Assembly: GCA_003545435.1 (NCBI GenBank)
Contig: DPYI01000011.1
Coordinates: 2,413-12,162 of the forward strand
Direction: 5' to 3'
Origin: Patescibacteria group bacterium
Lineage (GTDB): Bacteria; Patescibacteriota; Microgenomatia; UBA10105; UBA927
DNA: 9,750 nt
The position numbers were made by a program, and so were the translations under genes. Below are positions 1 to 5,104 of the stretch, one piece after another. How positions within the stretch are numbered: the stretch's first letter is position 1; each line of letters starts with the position of its first letter. Below the pieces are notes generated by a model. That model searched no databases. It saw only the letters and a list, made by a program, of their open reading frames with translations, and had not been told where the DNA came from.

Positions 1-9
1 AAATTATTA

Positions 10-282
10 TCAGTATATCACCTCAAACGTAAACAGATTTTTTTCAACCGGTTGTTCTGTAACTATCACTTTCTCCACCCACGCTACCTCCGGCCCCTTT
101 TTTGCTCTTTCTAAAATCTGCTCAACGTGTTTCTTCTCTCCCTGAACGACAGCCTCGACGCTCCCGTCTTCCCGGTTTTTCACCCATCCGGCAATATCCA
201 ATCTTTGAGCTTCCCGCTTTATCCATGAGCGGTACCCTATTCCCTGTACATCACCTGTAATTATTAAATGGTATTGCTTCAT
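10..282 (-). CDS. acyP: Acylphosphatase
   Basis: A 90-residue protein of the usual acylphosphatase length. This small cytosolic enzyme hydrolyses the carboxyl-phosphate bond of acyl phosphates. The family signature is visible near the N-terminus as GDVQGIGYR (residues 10-18), with R18 the phosphate-binding arginine. The second signature, GWVKNREDGSVE (residues 32-43), supplies the catalytic asparagine N36. The ATG lies seven bases after the TGA of the upstream hypothetical gene, so the two are probably co-transcribed, and no separate promoter is evident in the gap. No strong Shine-Dalgarno sequence is visible, and translational coupling to the upstream gene is plausible. The assignment is secure; the physiological substrate cannot be read from the sequence. 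Confidence 0.95.
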   Translation of the reverse strand: MKQYHLIITGDVQGIGYRSWIKREAQRLDIAGWVKNREDGSVEAVVQGEKKHVEQILERAKKGPEVAWVEKVIVTEQPVEKNLFTFEVIY

Positions 283-289
283 ACTGTAA

Positions 290-580
290 TCATGTGCTCA
301 TCTTGTTCTTAATCTTGCGCTCATCGTCGTTGCTTCGCAACGACTTCATCTTCCACATAAAAAGCCGCGCCCTGCTCCTTGCATTTGCGTCTTTCACAAA
401 AGTGAGTGCTTTTTCAAGAATTGCCCGGGGAACGGTTTTTGCTAAACGTATATAGAGGGATTTATGCTTGTAATCATTGAGGGTTTCTGCCAGATATATC
501 CCGTACTTCTGGAACTCCCGGGAAATATATTTATCCTCTAAAGGATTAAACAAAGTCAGTATGTCGCCGATTTTCTGCAT
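290..580 (-). CDS. Conserved hypothetical helical protein
   Basis: A 96-residue protein with no domain I can name. It appears mostly helical and basic. The central part (around residues 25-80), with LAETLNDYKHKSLYIRLAK and a later RARLFMWKMK, resembles short hypothetical proteins I associate with CPR genomes; that is recollection, not a search. A Shine-Dalgarno-like AGGA sits about eight bases before the ATG. The gene lies 52 bases after pth and 7 bases before acyP, in the same direction. The last ~18 residues (SLRSNDDERKIKNKMST) are encoded by repeat DNA: a perfect 8-bp hairpin (326-344) and a copy of the 'gctcat' repeat (287-325) also found in the EndoQ gene. The present C-terminus, including the stop codon, is therefore probably repeat-derived. 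Function unknown. Confidence 0.75.
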   Translation of the reverse strand: MQKIGDILTLFNPLEDKYISREFQKYGIYLAETLNDYKHKSLYIRLAKTVPRAILEKALTFVKDANARSRARLFMWKMKSLRSNDDERKIKNKMST

Positions 581-632
581 TTTTTTATCCTATGTGTCAA
601 ATATGTCTTAAGGTGGGTTGGTCTTATTTCGT

Positions 633-1274
633 CTAGTTAAACCTCGTCATTGCACGATCAATGCCGTCTTTAAGCGCAACCCGTACTGCTTCAGTGCCGT
701 TCTTGATAAGATGTTTGAGCGCTCCTGCCTCTCCCTGGGTAAATCGCGAAAGGACAAAATCTACAATAGACCCATGATACATGCGCTTCTCCAGAAACGC
801 ACGTTTCTCCTTCCGGTATGGTTCTTCTCCCTCATCATGATCTTTAGATATGTGGCCGAATAGTTTTCCTCTGCCTATTCCCATGCGGAATCGCACGAAT
901 GTATCGCTTTTTAATTCTTTCATGATCGACTCTATTCCGTTGTGGCCCGCGCTTCCTCCTCCCGTACGGATGCGGATTTTCCCGAGAGGCAGATCAATAT
1001 CATCGTGTATGACCCACACATCATCCGGTTTAAGTTTATAAAATTGGACAATTGAGGATACCGCAAGACCGGAATTGTTCATAAAAATAATGGGTTTTAC
1101 CAGTAAGACGTCTCCCGCGCGCGCAATGACGGATTTAAATTTGTCCTTCTCCTCCCAGACGACTGTATCCCTCCCTATTTCTTTTGCCAATTTCTCCACT
1201 ACCATAAACCCGATATTATGCCGTGTATCTTTATATTCCCCTCCCGGATTGCCAAGACCAATGATTAGATGCAT
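633..1274 (-). CDS. pth: Peptidyl-tRNA hydrolase
   Basis: Releases tRNA from prematurely dropped-off peptidyl-tRNA in the cytosol. The bacterial Pth signatures are all present: GLGNPG with N9, TRHN with catalytic H19, FMNNSG with N66, the HDDIDL acidic site (D91/D92), and GGGSAGHNG with N112. At 213 residues it is somewhat longer than typical Pth (about 190). The extra length is mainly a charged segment at about residues 136-168, between the GIGR strand and the conserved VDFVLSRF helix; its origin is unclear. The start is supported by an AAGGTG Shine-Dalgarno sequence about five bases before the ATG and by the expected N-terminus. It is the first gene of a probable pth-hypothetical-acyP transcript. 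Confidence 0.96.
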   Translation of the reverse strand: MHLIIGLGNPGGEYKDTRHNIGFMVVEKLAKEIGRDTVVWEEKDKFKSVIARAGDVLLVKPIIFMNNSGLAVSSIVQFYKLKPDDVWVIHDDIDLPLGKIRIRTGGGSAGHNGIESIMKELKSDTFVRFRMGIGRGKLFGHISKDHDEGEEPYRKEKRAFLEKRMYHGSIVDFVLSRFTQGEAGALKHLIKNGTEAVRVALKDGIDRAMTRFN

Positions 1275-1294
1275 AAATACACCTTCTTTACCTC

Positions 1295-1300
1295 ATTATA
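1295..1300 (-). promoter_or_regulatory. Possible -10 box of pth
   Basis: A perfect TATAAT on the minus strand lies 20 bases before the pth ATG, followed by the AAGGTG ribosome-binding site. No convincing -35 hexamer is seen at 16-18 bases. It adjoins the repeat element at 1309-1390. Confidence 0.4.
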
Positions 1301-1308
1301 CGAAAAGT

Positions 1309-1390
1309 GTCATTCCAAGGAAAGCCTGCCTTGCCGGCGAGGCAGGCAGGAATCTTAACTTAAGATGCCGAGATCTTGGTCCGGCATGAC
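1309..1390. repeat. Composite palindromic intergenic element
   Basis: Bounded by inverted ends tgtcat (from 1309) and atgaca (ending about 1390). Inside are nested stems: gcctgcct (1324-1331) pairing with aggcaggc (1340-1347), atctta (1352-1357) with taagat (1361-1366), and alternatively aagat (1362-1366) with atctt (1372-1376). The 'gtcatTCC...GGcatgac' style resembles intergenic repeats I recall from many CPR genomes. It lies between the pth promoter region and the terminator of the DUF4870 gene. Confidence 0.6.
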
Positions 1391-1395
1391 AGACT

Positions 1396-1436
1396 AAAAA
1401 AACACCACTTCCCCTTTCCGGTTCGTGGTGTTTTTT
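1396..1436 (-). terminator. Rho-independent terminator of the DUF4870 gene
   Basis: caccac (1403-1408) pairs with gtggtg (1425-1430), and the stem is extended by the flanking A-run and T-run (aaaaaa 1397-1402 with tttttt 1431-1436). The loop is 16 bases. On the minus strand the stem is followed by a T-run, as needed to end the DUF4870 transcript, whose stop is 24 bases upstream. The symmetry would allow function in both directions. Confidence 0.75.
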
Positions 1437-1437
1437 G

Positions 1438-1459
1438 CTATACATCGGCCGACGTATAG
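1438..1459. repeat. 22-base near-perfect palindrome
   Basis: ctatacatcgg (1438-1448) and ccgacgtatag (1449-1459) are reverse complements except for one position, with no loop. It sits exactly between the DUF4870 stop codon and its terminator. Role unknown. Confidence 0.5.
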
Positions 1460-1792
1460 TTATTTCATTTTTGCAAGCTGCTGCTCGGCCAAATCTCCAA
1501 CATACGGAACTTTGTACATTTCTCCCTGAAATGCTTTCCACATGAGAACGATCCACAATACAAATGATCCCAAGGAGATGAGGAGTCCGGCTATCCAGCC
1601 TAATATCGGAACGAATCCGAGTGCGATATTGGCGATAAATATGCCGCCAAATAAGATGGTAGACTGCATTGCATGAAACCGCACAAATTTGCTCTCCTTC
1701 TCAACGAGAAGAAATATGATTCCGGTTATGAAACCCAAAAGATACGAGGCCGCGCCCATCAGGTTTTCATTTCCTGCTGTTTTTGTTGCCAT
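1460..1792 (-). CDS. DUF4870/Tic20-like small membrane protein
   Basis: A 110-residue integral membrane protein with three predicted hydrophobic segments at about residues 12-30, 43-60 and 64-85, and a short polar C-terminus. The conserved KFVRFHAMQS (residues 35-44) after the first membrane segment and KVPYVGDLAE (94-103) near the end are typical of the DUF4870/Tic20-like family. In bacteria this family has no established function; the link to the chloroplast import protein Tic20 is structural. A GAGGTG ribosome-binding sequence lies about ten bases before the ATG. The gene appears to be a single transcription unit: it has its own terminator downstream and a repeat-rich 216-base gap upstream. 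Family assignment is good, role unknown. Confidence 0.85.
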   Translation of the reverse strand: MATKTAGNENLMGAASYLLGFITGIIFLLVEKESKFVRFHAMQSTILFGGIFIANIALGFVPILGWIAGLLISLGSFVLWIVLMWKAFQGEMYKVPYVGDLAEQQLAKMK

Positions 1793-1812
1793 AATTTCTC
1801 ACCACCTCTCTT

Positions 1813-1858
1813 AGAAACACTTAGTGATCCGCCAGCCGGCGGAGAGATTAGTGTTTCT
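1813..1858. repeat. Long hairpin with tccgcc/ggcgga core
   Basis: agaaacact (1813-1821) pairs with agtgtttct (1850-1858), and the inner tccgcc (1828-1833) pairs with ggcgga (1838-1843) around the four-base loop agcc. It lies just upstream of the ribosome-binding site of the DUF4870 gene, so it would be in its 5' leader or promoter. Confidence 0.6.
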
Positions 1859-1890
1859 TAGACCCGCCGCTCACGCGCTCTTCAAGCCGT

Positions 1891-1916
1891 CTACGATCCG
1901 CCAGCCGGCGGAGTAG
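1891..1916. repeat. Second copy of the 16-base palindromic core
   Basis: The sequence tccgccagccggcgga at 1897-1912 is identical to 1828-1843. Here it is framed by ctac (1891-1894) and gtag (1913-1916). Two exact copies within 70 bases indicate a repeated element and not chance. The rest of the 1793-2008 gap shows no gene. Confidence 0.6.
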
Positions 1917-2008
1917 TGAAAAGGTGCAAAGGAAGCGTAGGCGGGCTAATCTATATATCCAGCCTATCATGCTCTCAATTTTCCCGTCAATGAGGAAAAG
2001 TAATAATA

Positions 2009-2617
2009 TTATTTCAAAATGATTTTATGCTGCTTTATATGTTTTTCAGCCGGTTTTCCTTTAAGATACACCTCTTTACATTCTTGAGCTAGAATCCTTT
2101 GTGTCACATCAATGTGGAATTTCTCCTGCCGGTAAAACGGTGGAAGATGGTCTAGTAATCCCGTTGCCCCGCTATGATCAAGGTCGATACCTGTCACTAA
2201 ACGCTTAATCTTATAAACTAGCATGGCTCCAACACACATCGGGCAGGGATCATATGTTGTATAGAGGGTTGCCTGATGCCGGTGGGCTTCCAGATCATCT
2301 TTAGCCATTTCAAGAGCTAGTATTTCTGCATGTATTAATCGATTCTTCCGGCTATATCCTTCATTGTGTCCTTTACCGATTATCTTCCCATCAGGAACGA
2401 TAACGCATCCCATTGCCCAATTGCCTTCTTTGGCTCCAATTTCAGCTTCTTTGATCGCCTCCCACATCCACTTCGGGTCGTCTGTTATTTGAAGATTTGG
2501 GAAGGACACTCGTTCTGCTTTGCTCCAATCAAAATATTCTGTTGTATCGTGTGTATCCCACAAATCTCGTTCTTCATCCTCATTCTTAAAAACAGGTATT
2601 TTCTTTAATTTTTTCAT
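2009..2617 (-). CDS. Nucleoside deaminase with CopG-antitoxin-like N-terminus
   Basis: A 202-residue protein with two parts. From about residue 45 it is a zinc-dependent CMP/dCMP/TadA-type deaminase: HAE at 96-98 (zinc ligand H96, proton-shuttle E98) and PCPMC at 124-128 (zinc ligands C125 and C128). It resembles stand-alone nucleoside or guanine deaminases more than toxins; the substrate cannot be decided. Residues 1-42 (IPVFKNEDEERDLWDTHDTT, then EYFDWSKAERVSFPNL) match the N-terminal segment I know from CopG-type antitoxins (PF12441, BrnA-like). There that segment precedes a ribbon-helix-helix; here the ribbon-helix-helix is absent and the deaminase follows directly. The ATG lies nine bases after the PIN gene stop, so it is the last gene of the operon. 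Only a weak AAGAG precedes it. Deaminase call firm, antitoxin resemblance probable, function of the fusion unknown. Confidence 0.85.
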   Translation of the reverse strand: MKKLKKIPVFKNEDEERDLWDTHDTTEYFDWSKAERVSFPNLQITDDPKWMWEAIKEAEIGAKEGNWAMGCVIVPDGKIIGKGHNEGYSRKNRLIHAEILALEMAKDDLEAHRHQATLYTTYDPCPMCVGAMLVYKIKRLVTGIDLDHSGATGLLDHLPPFYRQEKFHIDVTQRILAQECKEVYLKGKPAEKHIKQHKIILK

Positions 2618-2626
2618 ATACTCTTA

Positions 2627-3019
2627 CTATGGTTCAAGCCGTCTCATCCAGGGAATATGACCAAAATGGTGATCGTAGGATAAACATCGTGCAACTCGAT
2701 TTCGTTTACAATCAACAGCGTTTATACAATCTGTAAAATCGATTGTTCCTAATTCATATAAAGACACCGCCTCCAACATATCGTTGCGGTGATTGATCAA
2801 TATTCTCTTATTTGAAAGAATTTGACGAAGACACATGACAATTGTCTCTTTTGAAAGTTCATATCCTGCCCGTAATACCCATTCAATTTCAGCGATAACC
2901 AGTGGAGTTGTCCAGAGTCCATTCTGTGTCTCTAATACTTTTAAACAGCGATTAGATTTCTGGCTAGCTCGAGCAAATACCTCAAGAAAAATATTCGTAT
3001 CAACAAATACTTTTTTCAT
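2627..3019 (-). CDS. PIN-domain ribonuclease toxin, VapC-like
   Basis: A 130-residue single PIN domain. This fold uses a cluster of acidic residues to bind Mg2+ and cut RNA, commonly tRNA or rRNA in VapC toxins. The acidic positions are D7 in the opening KKVFVDTNIF, E44 in VIAEIEW, D94/D97 in IDFTD, and D116 in SYDHHF. All four clusters are intact, so the enzyme should be active. The ATG overlaps the TGA of the antitoxin gene by four bases (ATGA), the usual toxin-antitoxin arrangement. The deaminase gene follows after nine bases. RNA target unknown. Confidence 0.9.
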   Translation of the reverse strand: MKKVFVDTNIFLEVFARASQKSNRCLKVLETQNGLWTTPLVIAEIEWVLRAGYELSKETIVMCLRQILSNKRILINHRNDMLEAVSLYELGTIDFTDCINAVDCKRNRVARCLSYDHHFGHIPWMRRLEP

Positions 3020-3273
3020 ATCATCATACGCCTTCGAGCATCTCTCTCTTCTGCTCGCTTCATAGCCTGATCGACTGTCAGATTTTTCTGATGGGCTTTG
3101 TGTTGAACAATCCCCTGCAAGTCACGGAGTGTGTGGGATATGGGCTGAATCCGTAATCCGGTTTGTTCGAGGGTAATCGTCAATCGCGATCCGCGGATAA
3201 GCTTTAGCGTTTTAGCTAAAGCAGCCGGAAGGGTTAATTGGTTTTTGGAGGTAAGCGTCACAAGATAGGTCAT
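3016..3273 (-). CDS. AbrB/MazE-like antitoxin
   Basis: An 85-residue protein. The N-terminal ~45 residues have the swapped-hairpin AbrB/MazE pattern (VTLTSKNQLTLPAALAKTL, then GSRLTITL), a DNA-binding fold. The basic, helical C-terminus (DQAMKRAEERDARRR) would bind and inhibit the PIN toxin encoded next. An in-frame TTG at 3282 could extend it by three codons. I prefer the ATG at 3273 because the promoter -10 box reaches down to 3282, and the expected N-terminus is MTYLVTLTSKNQ. It overlaps the PIN gene by four bases. A palindrome over the -10 box and presumed start site suggests autorepression, as is usual for such operons. Confidence 0.88.
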   Translation of the reverse strand: MTYLVTLTSKNQLTLPAALAKTLKLIRGSRLTITLEQTGLRIQPISHTLRDLQGIVQHKAHQKNLTVDQAMKRAEERDARRRMMI

Positions 3274-3310
3274 ATAGTACAACTATATAATCTTTCCTTA
3301 CATTTGTCAA
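3272..3310 (-). promoter_or_regulatory. Consensus promoter and overlapping operator palindrome of the toxin-antitoxin operon
   Basis: On the minus strand a perfect -35 TTGACA (3305-3310) is followed after exactly 17 bases by a -10 TATAGT (3282-3287). Only eight bases separate the -10 from the antitoxin ATG, so the transcript would be leaderless or nearly so. A perfect inverted repeat, atatagt (3272-3278) and actatat (3282-3288) around three bases, covers the -10 box and start site. That is where an antitoxin repressor would be expected to bind. Confidence 0.75.
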
Positions 3311-3340
3311 GTTCCGTGAAAATATATTCTACCTTACTTA

Positions 3341-4924
3341 TTAAAACAACCCTAACTGTTCTTTCGACGTATCCACAAGCGCTCTCTCCTTATCCGATTT
3401 CCAGATTTTGACCACGCCGAACACGCCGTCATACCCGGGATCAATGACAATATCTCCAATTCGGACCTTCCGAACTCCGTCGCTAATTTCCGCCGTTGAA
3501 TATTTTGTAATTTCCGGCAAATCAGCATGAAGAAGCACGTTGAATTCTCCTCCAAACTGCGAAACAAGCTTCTCATAGTATAGTTGTGTTTTGCTGCTGG
3601 CTACCGGGCTCCCGATTGCTTCGCTGATAATCTCCTTCAAGGGAACCAGCATCACAAACGGCGGCCGGGACGGATACTCTTTGTTGTATAATAATTTTAT
3701 TTCATTCTGAATTCTGAATTCTGAATTCTGAATTCGCGTCGCCAGTTCCTCAACGCGCTGCATCACCCCCTGCGTCAGAGGCTTCCCGCACACAGGACAC
3801 GTCGTCCCTTTGGTTACTGTTTCCTGTGGAGTTAACCGGACACTGCAGTCCCGGTGTCCGGTATGGTGGTATTTCCCCTCTTCAGGGTAAAATTCGATGG
3901 TATAGGCTATAAATGCTGGAAGATGGAGCATAGAAGATGGGGGGAGAGGGTTGGTGGCAGAAAGTGGATTGGATTTTTCTATTTTCGATGTTCTATCTTC
4001 TACCCCTACCTTCAATGCTCTACTTTCAAGTGATGCTTGTTTCAGCGCTTCCACGATATCTTCATACGTAATCATGCGCTCATCTTGTTTCTTAATCTTG
4101 TGCTCATCATTTTCACGCTCATCAATTTCAAAAACAGTTGCCTCGCGGCCGAGCTTTGCTCCGCTATGGGCATCGGAAAAACTAATAATCGCACGGCTGT
4201 CCAACTCTTTGATCAGCCAATTCATGTCCGGAGAGCTGGATAACCCCGTCTCAACGGCATAAATTCGGTTGGCAAATTCTCCAAACGCCTCCTCAAGCGA
4301 CTCAAATCCTCCCATTTTCCCATAAACGGAAAACCACGGTGTCCAGATATGCGCCGGTACGATGAGAGCGCGGGGTTCAACGGAAAAAACGGTCTCAGCT
4401 AGATTGATAAGAGATAGTCCGATGATCGGCCGGCCGTCAGATAAGAGGTTACATCCGCGCTTTGTCAATTCCTTACTAAAGTTCATGGCAGAAGCAATGG
4501 TCGGCATCCAGATAAGCGTATGTACCCTTCTTGTCTTCCCGCCCTGGGAGTAAATACAGGAGATTTCCGTAGACAATAAAAATTGAGGCTGCTGCGCATG
4601 CGGGGAGCGGACAAAATTTTGTCCGGCTTCACTTGCTCTTAAGGACGGCGTTGCTGGAGAGAAAGCGCTTGCAACTGAAGACGGATCTAAATTTTCGTTT
4701 GCGACCTCAGCATGCGCATTTGATTTCAACTGAAGCAATCCGCTCCCGTCCTCTTCCAGTTTCTCCCCTATCTCCCTCATCCACATCGGATGTGTCCAGT
4801 CTCCGGTTGCCACAAGCCCAATCCCTTTTTTCCGGGCCCACCCGGCAATCCCCTCAATAGTCATCTGAGGCGATACCGCGCGCGAAAATCTGGAGTGGAG
4901 ATGAAGGTCTGCGATAATTTGCAT
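3341..4924 (-). CDS. Endonuclease Q-like PHP-domain DNA repair nuclease
   Basis: A 527-residue protein of the EndoQ family. Characterised archaeal members nick DNA 5' of deaminated bases (uracil, hypoxanthine, xanthine) and abasic sites. The N-terminal PHP domain keeps its metal ligands: D6/H8/H10 in ADLHLH, D42 in ATGDW, H192 in VPAHIW, E225 in AVETG, D251/H253 in SDAH. A zinc ribbon follows (C360, then C376 and C379 in CPVC). The last residues are QLGLF. The ATG at 4924 gives the expected start MQIIADLHLH; a TTG at 4933 is less likely. Compared with the ~400-430 residues I expect, it is long because of four insertions, at about residues 68-114, 268-283, 299-337 and 396-413. Each coincides with repeat DNA and lies between conserved blocks. 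The reading frame is intact. A weaker alternative label would be generic PHP/helicase-associated protein. Confidence 0.87.
   Translation of the reverse strand: MQIIADLHLHSRFSRAVSPQMTIEGIAGWARKKGIGLVATGDWTHPMWMREIGEKLEEDGSGLLQLKSNAHAEVANENLDPSSVASAFSPATPSLRASEAGQNFVRSPHAQQPQFLLSTEISCIYSQGGKTRRVHTLIWMPTIASAMNFSKELTKRGCNLLSDGRPIIGLSLINLAETVFSVEPRALIVPAHIWTPWFSVYGKMGGFESLEEAFGEFANRIYAVETGLSSSPDMNWLIKELDSRAIISFSDAHSGAKLGREATVFEIDERENDEHKIKKQDERMITYEDIVEALKQASLESRALKVGVEDRTSKIEKSNPLSATNPLPPSSMLHLPAFIAYTIEFYPEEGKYHHTGHRDCSVRLTPQETVTKGTTCPVCGKPLTQGVMQRVEELATRIQNSEFRIQNEIKLLYNKEYPSRPPFVMLVPLKEIISEAIGSPVASSKTQLYYEKLVSQFGGEFNVLLHADLPEITKYSTAEISDGVRKVRIGDIVIDPGYDGVFGVVKIWKSDKERALVDTSKEQLGLF
3704..3735. 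repeat. Heptanucleotide tandem repeat inside EndoQ gene
   Basis: Four perfect copies of attctga (3704, 3711, 3718, 3725) followed by attc. Read on the minus strand they encode the repeated peptide RIQNSEF-RIQNEI (insertion iv). The unit is not a multiple of three, so loss or gain of one unit would shift the frame. Confidence 0.9.
3914..4032. repeat. Degenerate heptamer tracts forming EndoQ insertion iii
   Basis: At 3917-3937 the units are tggaaga, tggagca and tagaaga. At 3977-4004 they are ttctatt, ttcgatg, ttctatc and ttctacc, continuing more loosely to 4032. The enclosed DNA encodes a low-complexity stretch containing DRTSKIEKSNPLSATNPLPP. Confidence 0.7.
4069..4122. repeat. 'gctcat' repeat copy inside EndoQ gene
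   Basis: Copies of gcgctcat/gtgctcat/acgctcat begin at 4076, 4100 and 4115. The stretch 4069-4108 matches 287-325 in the hypothetical gene with two substitutions and one single-base gap. It encodes DEHKIKKQDERM, an insertion between the conserved SDAH region and the ITYEDIVEALK helix. Confidence 0.8.
4583..4723. repeat. Palindrome-rich insertion i in EndoQ gene
   Basis: An inverted pair tgcgcatgc (4593-4601) and gcatgcgca (4710-4718) frames a segment that contains a perfect 16-base palindrome, ggacaaaattttgtcc (4609-4624). The segment encodes about 47 low-complexity residues between the PHP core strands (before FLLSTEISCIY). Confidence 0.6.
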
Positions 4925-4935
4925 AACTGACAAGT

Positions 4936-4941
4936 ATTATA
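4936..4941 (-). promoter_or_regulatory. -10 box of the EndoQ gene
   Basis: A TATAAT on the minus strand lies 11 bases before the preferred ATG at 4924, which leaves almost no leader. No -35 hexamer is seen at normal spacing. A TTGACA (4945-4950) is too close to be its partner, and TTGATA (4962-4967) is 20 bases away. Confidence 0.45.
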
Positions 4942-4996
4942 CAATGTCAAGTCTTGTTGTATATCAACTCATAATTGTATTAAAAATAAGCGCTCT

Positions 4997-5024
4997 TGCT
5001 ACTATGATTCGAATCATGGTAGCA
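4997..5024. repeat. 28-base palindrome in the divergent intergenic region
   Basis: tgctactatgattc (4997-5010) and gaatcatggtagca (5011-5024) are reverse complements at 13 of 14 positions, with no loop; the odd pair is T/G. It lies between the divergent EndoQ and glycosidase promoters. A dimeric regulator site is one reading. Confidence 0.6.
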
Positions 5025-5104
5025 CACACAAACCCAATAGAAAATTCATACTATAATCTCCTTATATTCCGGAAGCACCCGAAATAGCCCTCGCATTGAT
5101 CTGA

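Noticed and set aside
618..1041. Plus-strand frames opposite pth
   Set aside because: They lie antisense to a clear housekeeping gene and show no domain; they are shadows.
1296..1556. 86-codon minus-strand frame across the terminator
   Set aside because: It overlaps the DUF4870 gene in another frame, runs through the terminator and repeat element, and has no recognisable protein pattern.
1979..2000. Terminator of the deaminase operon (ttttcc/ggaaaa hairpin)
   Set aside because: The stem is short and AT-rich, and no T-run follows on the minus strand; evidence too weak.
2009..2617. Deaminase as a secreted deaminase toxin
   Set aside because: There is no export signal or polymorphic-toxin leader, and the domain resembles housekeeping nucleoside deaminases.
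3274..3282. Antitoxin start at TTG 3282
   Set aside because: The codon overlaps the -10 box, so it would not be in the transcript; the ATG at 3273 fits the family.
3352..3576. Alternative minus-strand frame within EndoQ
   Set aside because: A shifted reading of the conserved EndoQ C-terminal region. It would matter only if the upstream heptamer repeat changed length.
4069..4122. CRISPR array
   Set aside because: The repeated words are only about eight bases, with irregular spacing, no spacers and no cas genes.
4925..4933. EndoQ start at TTG 4933
   Set aside because: The ATG at 4924 gives the expected MQIIADLHLH start, and the TTG lies only two bases from the -10 box.
4997..5024. tRNA fragment or factor-independent terminator
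   Set aside because: The palindrome has no loop, no T-run and no cloverleaf arms.
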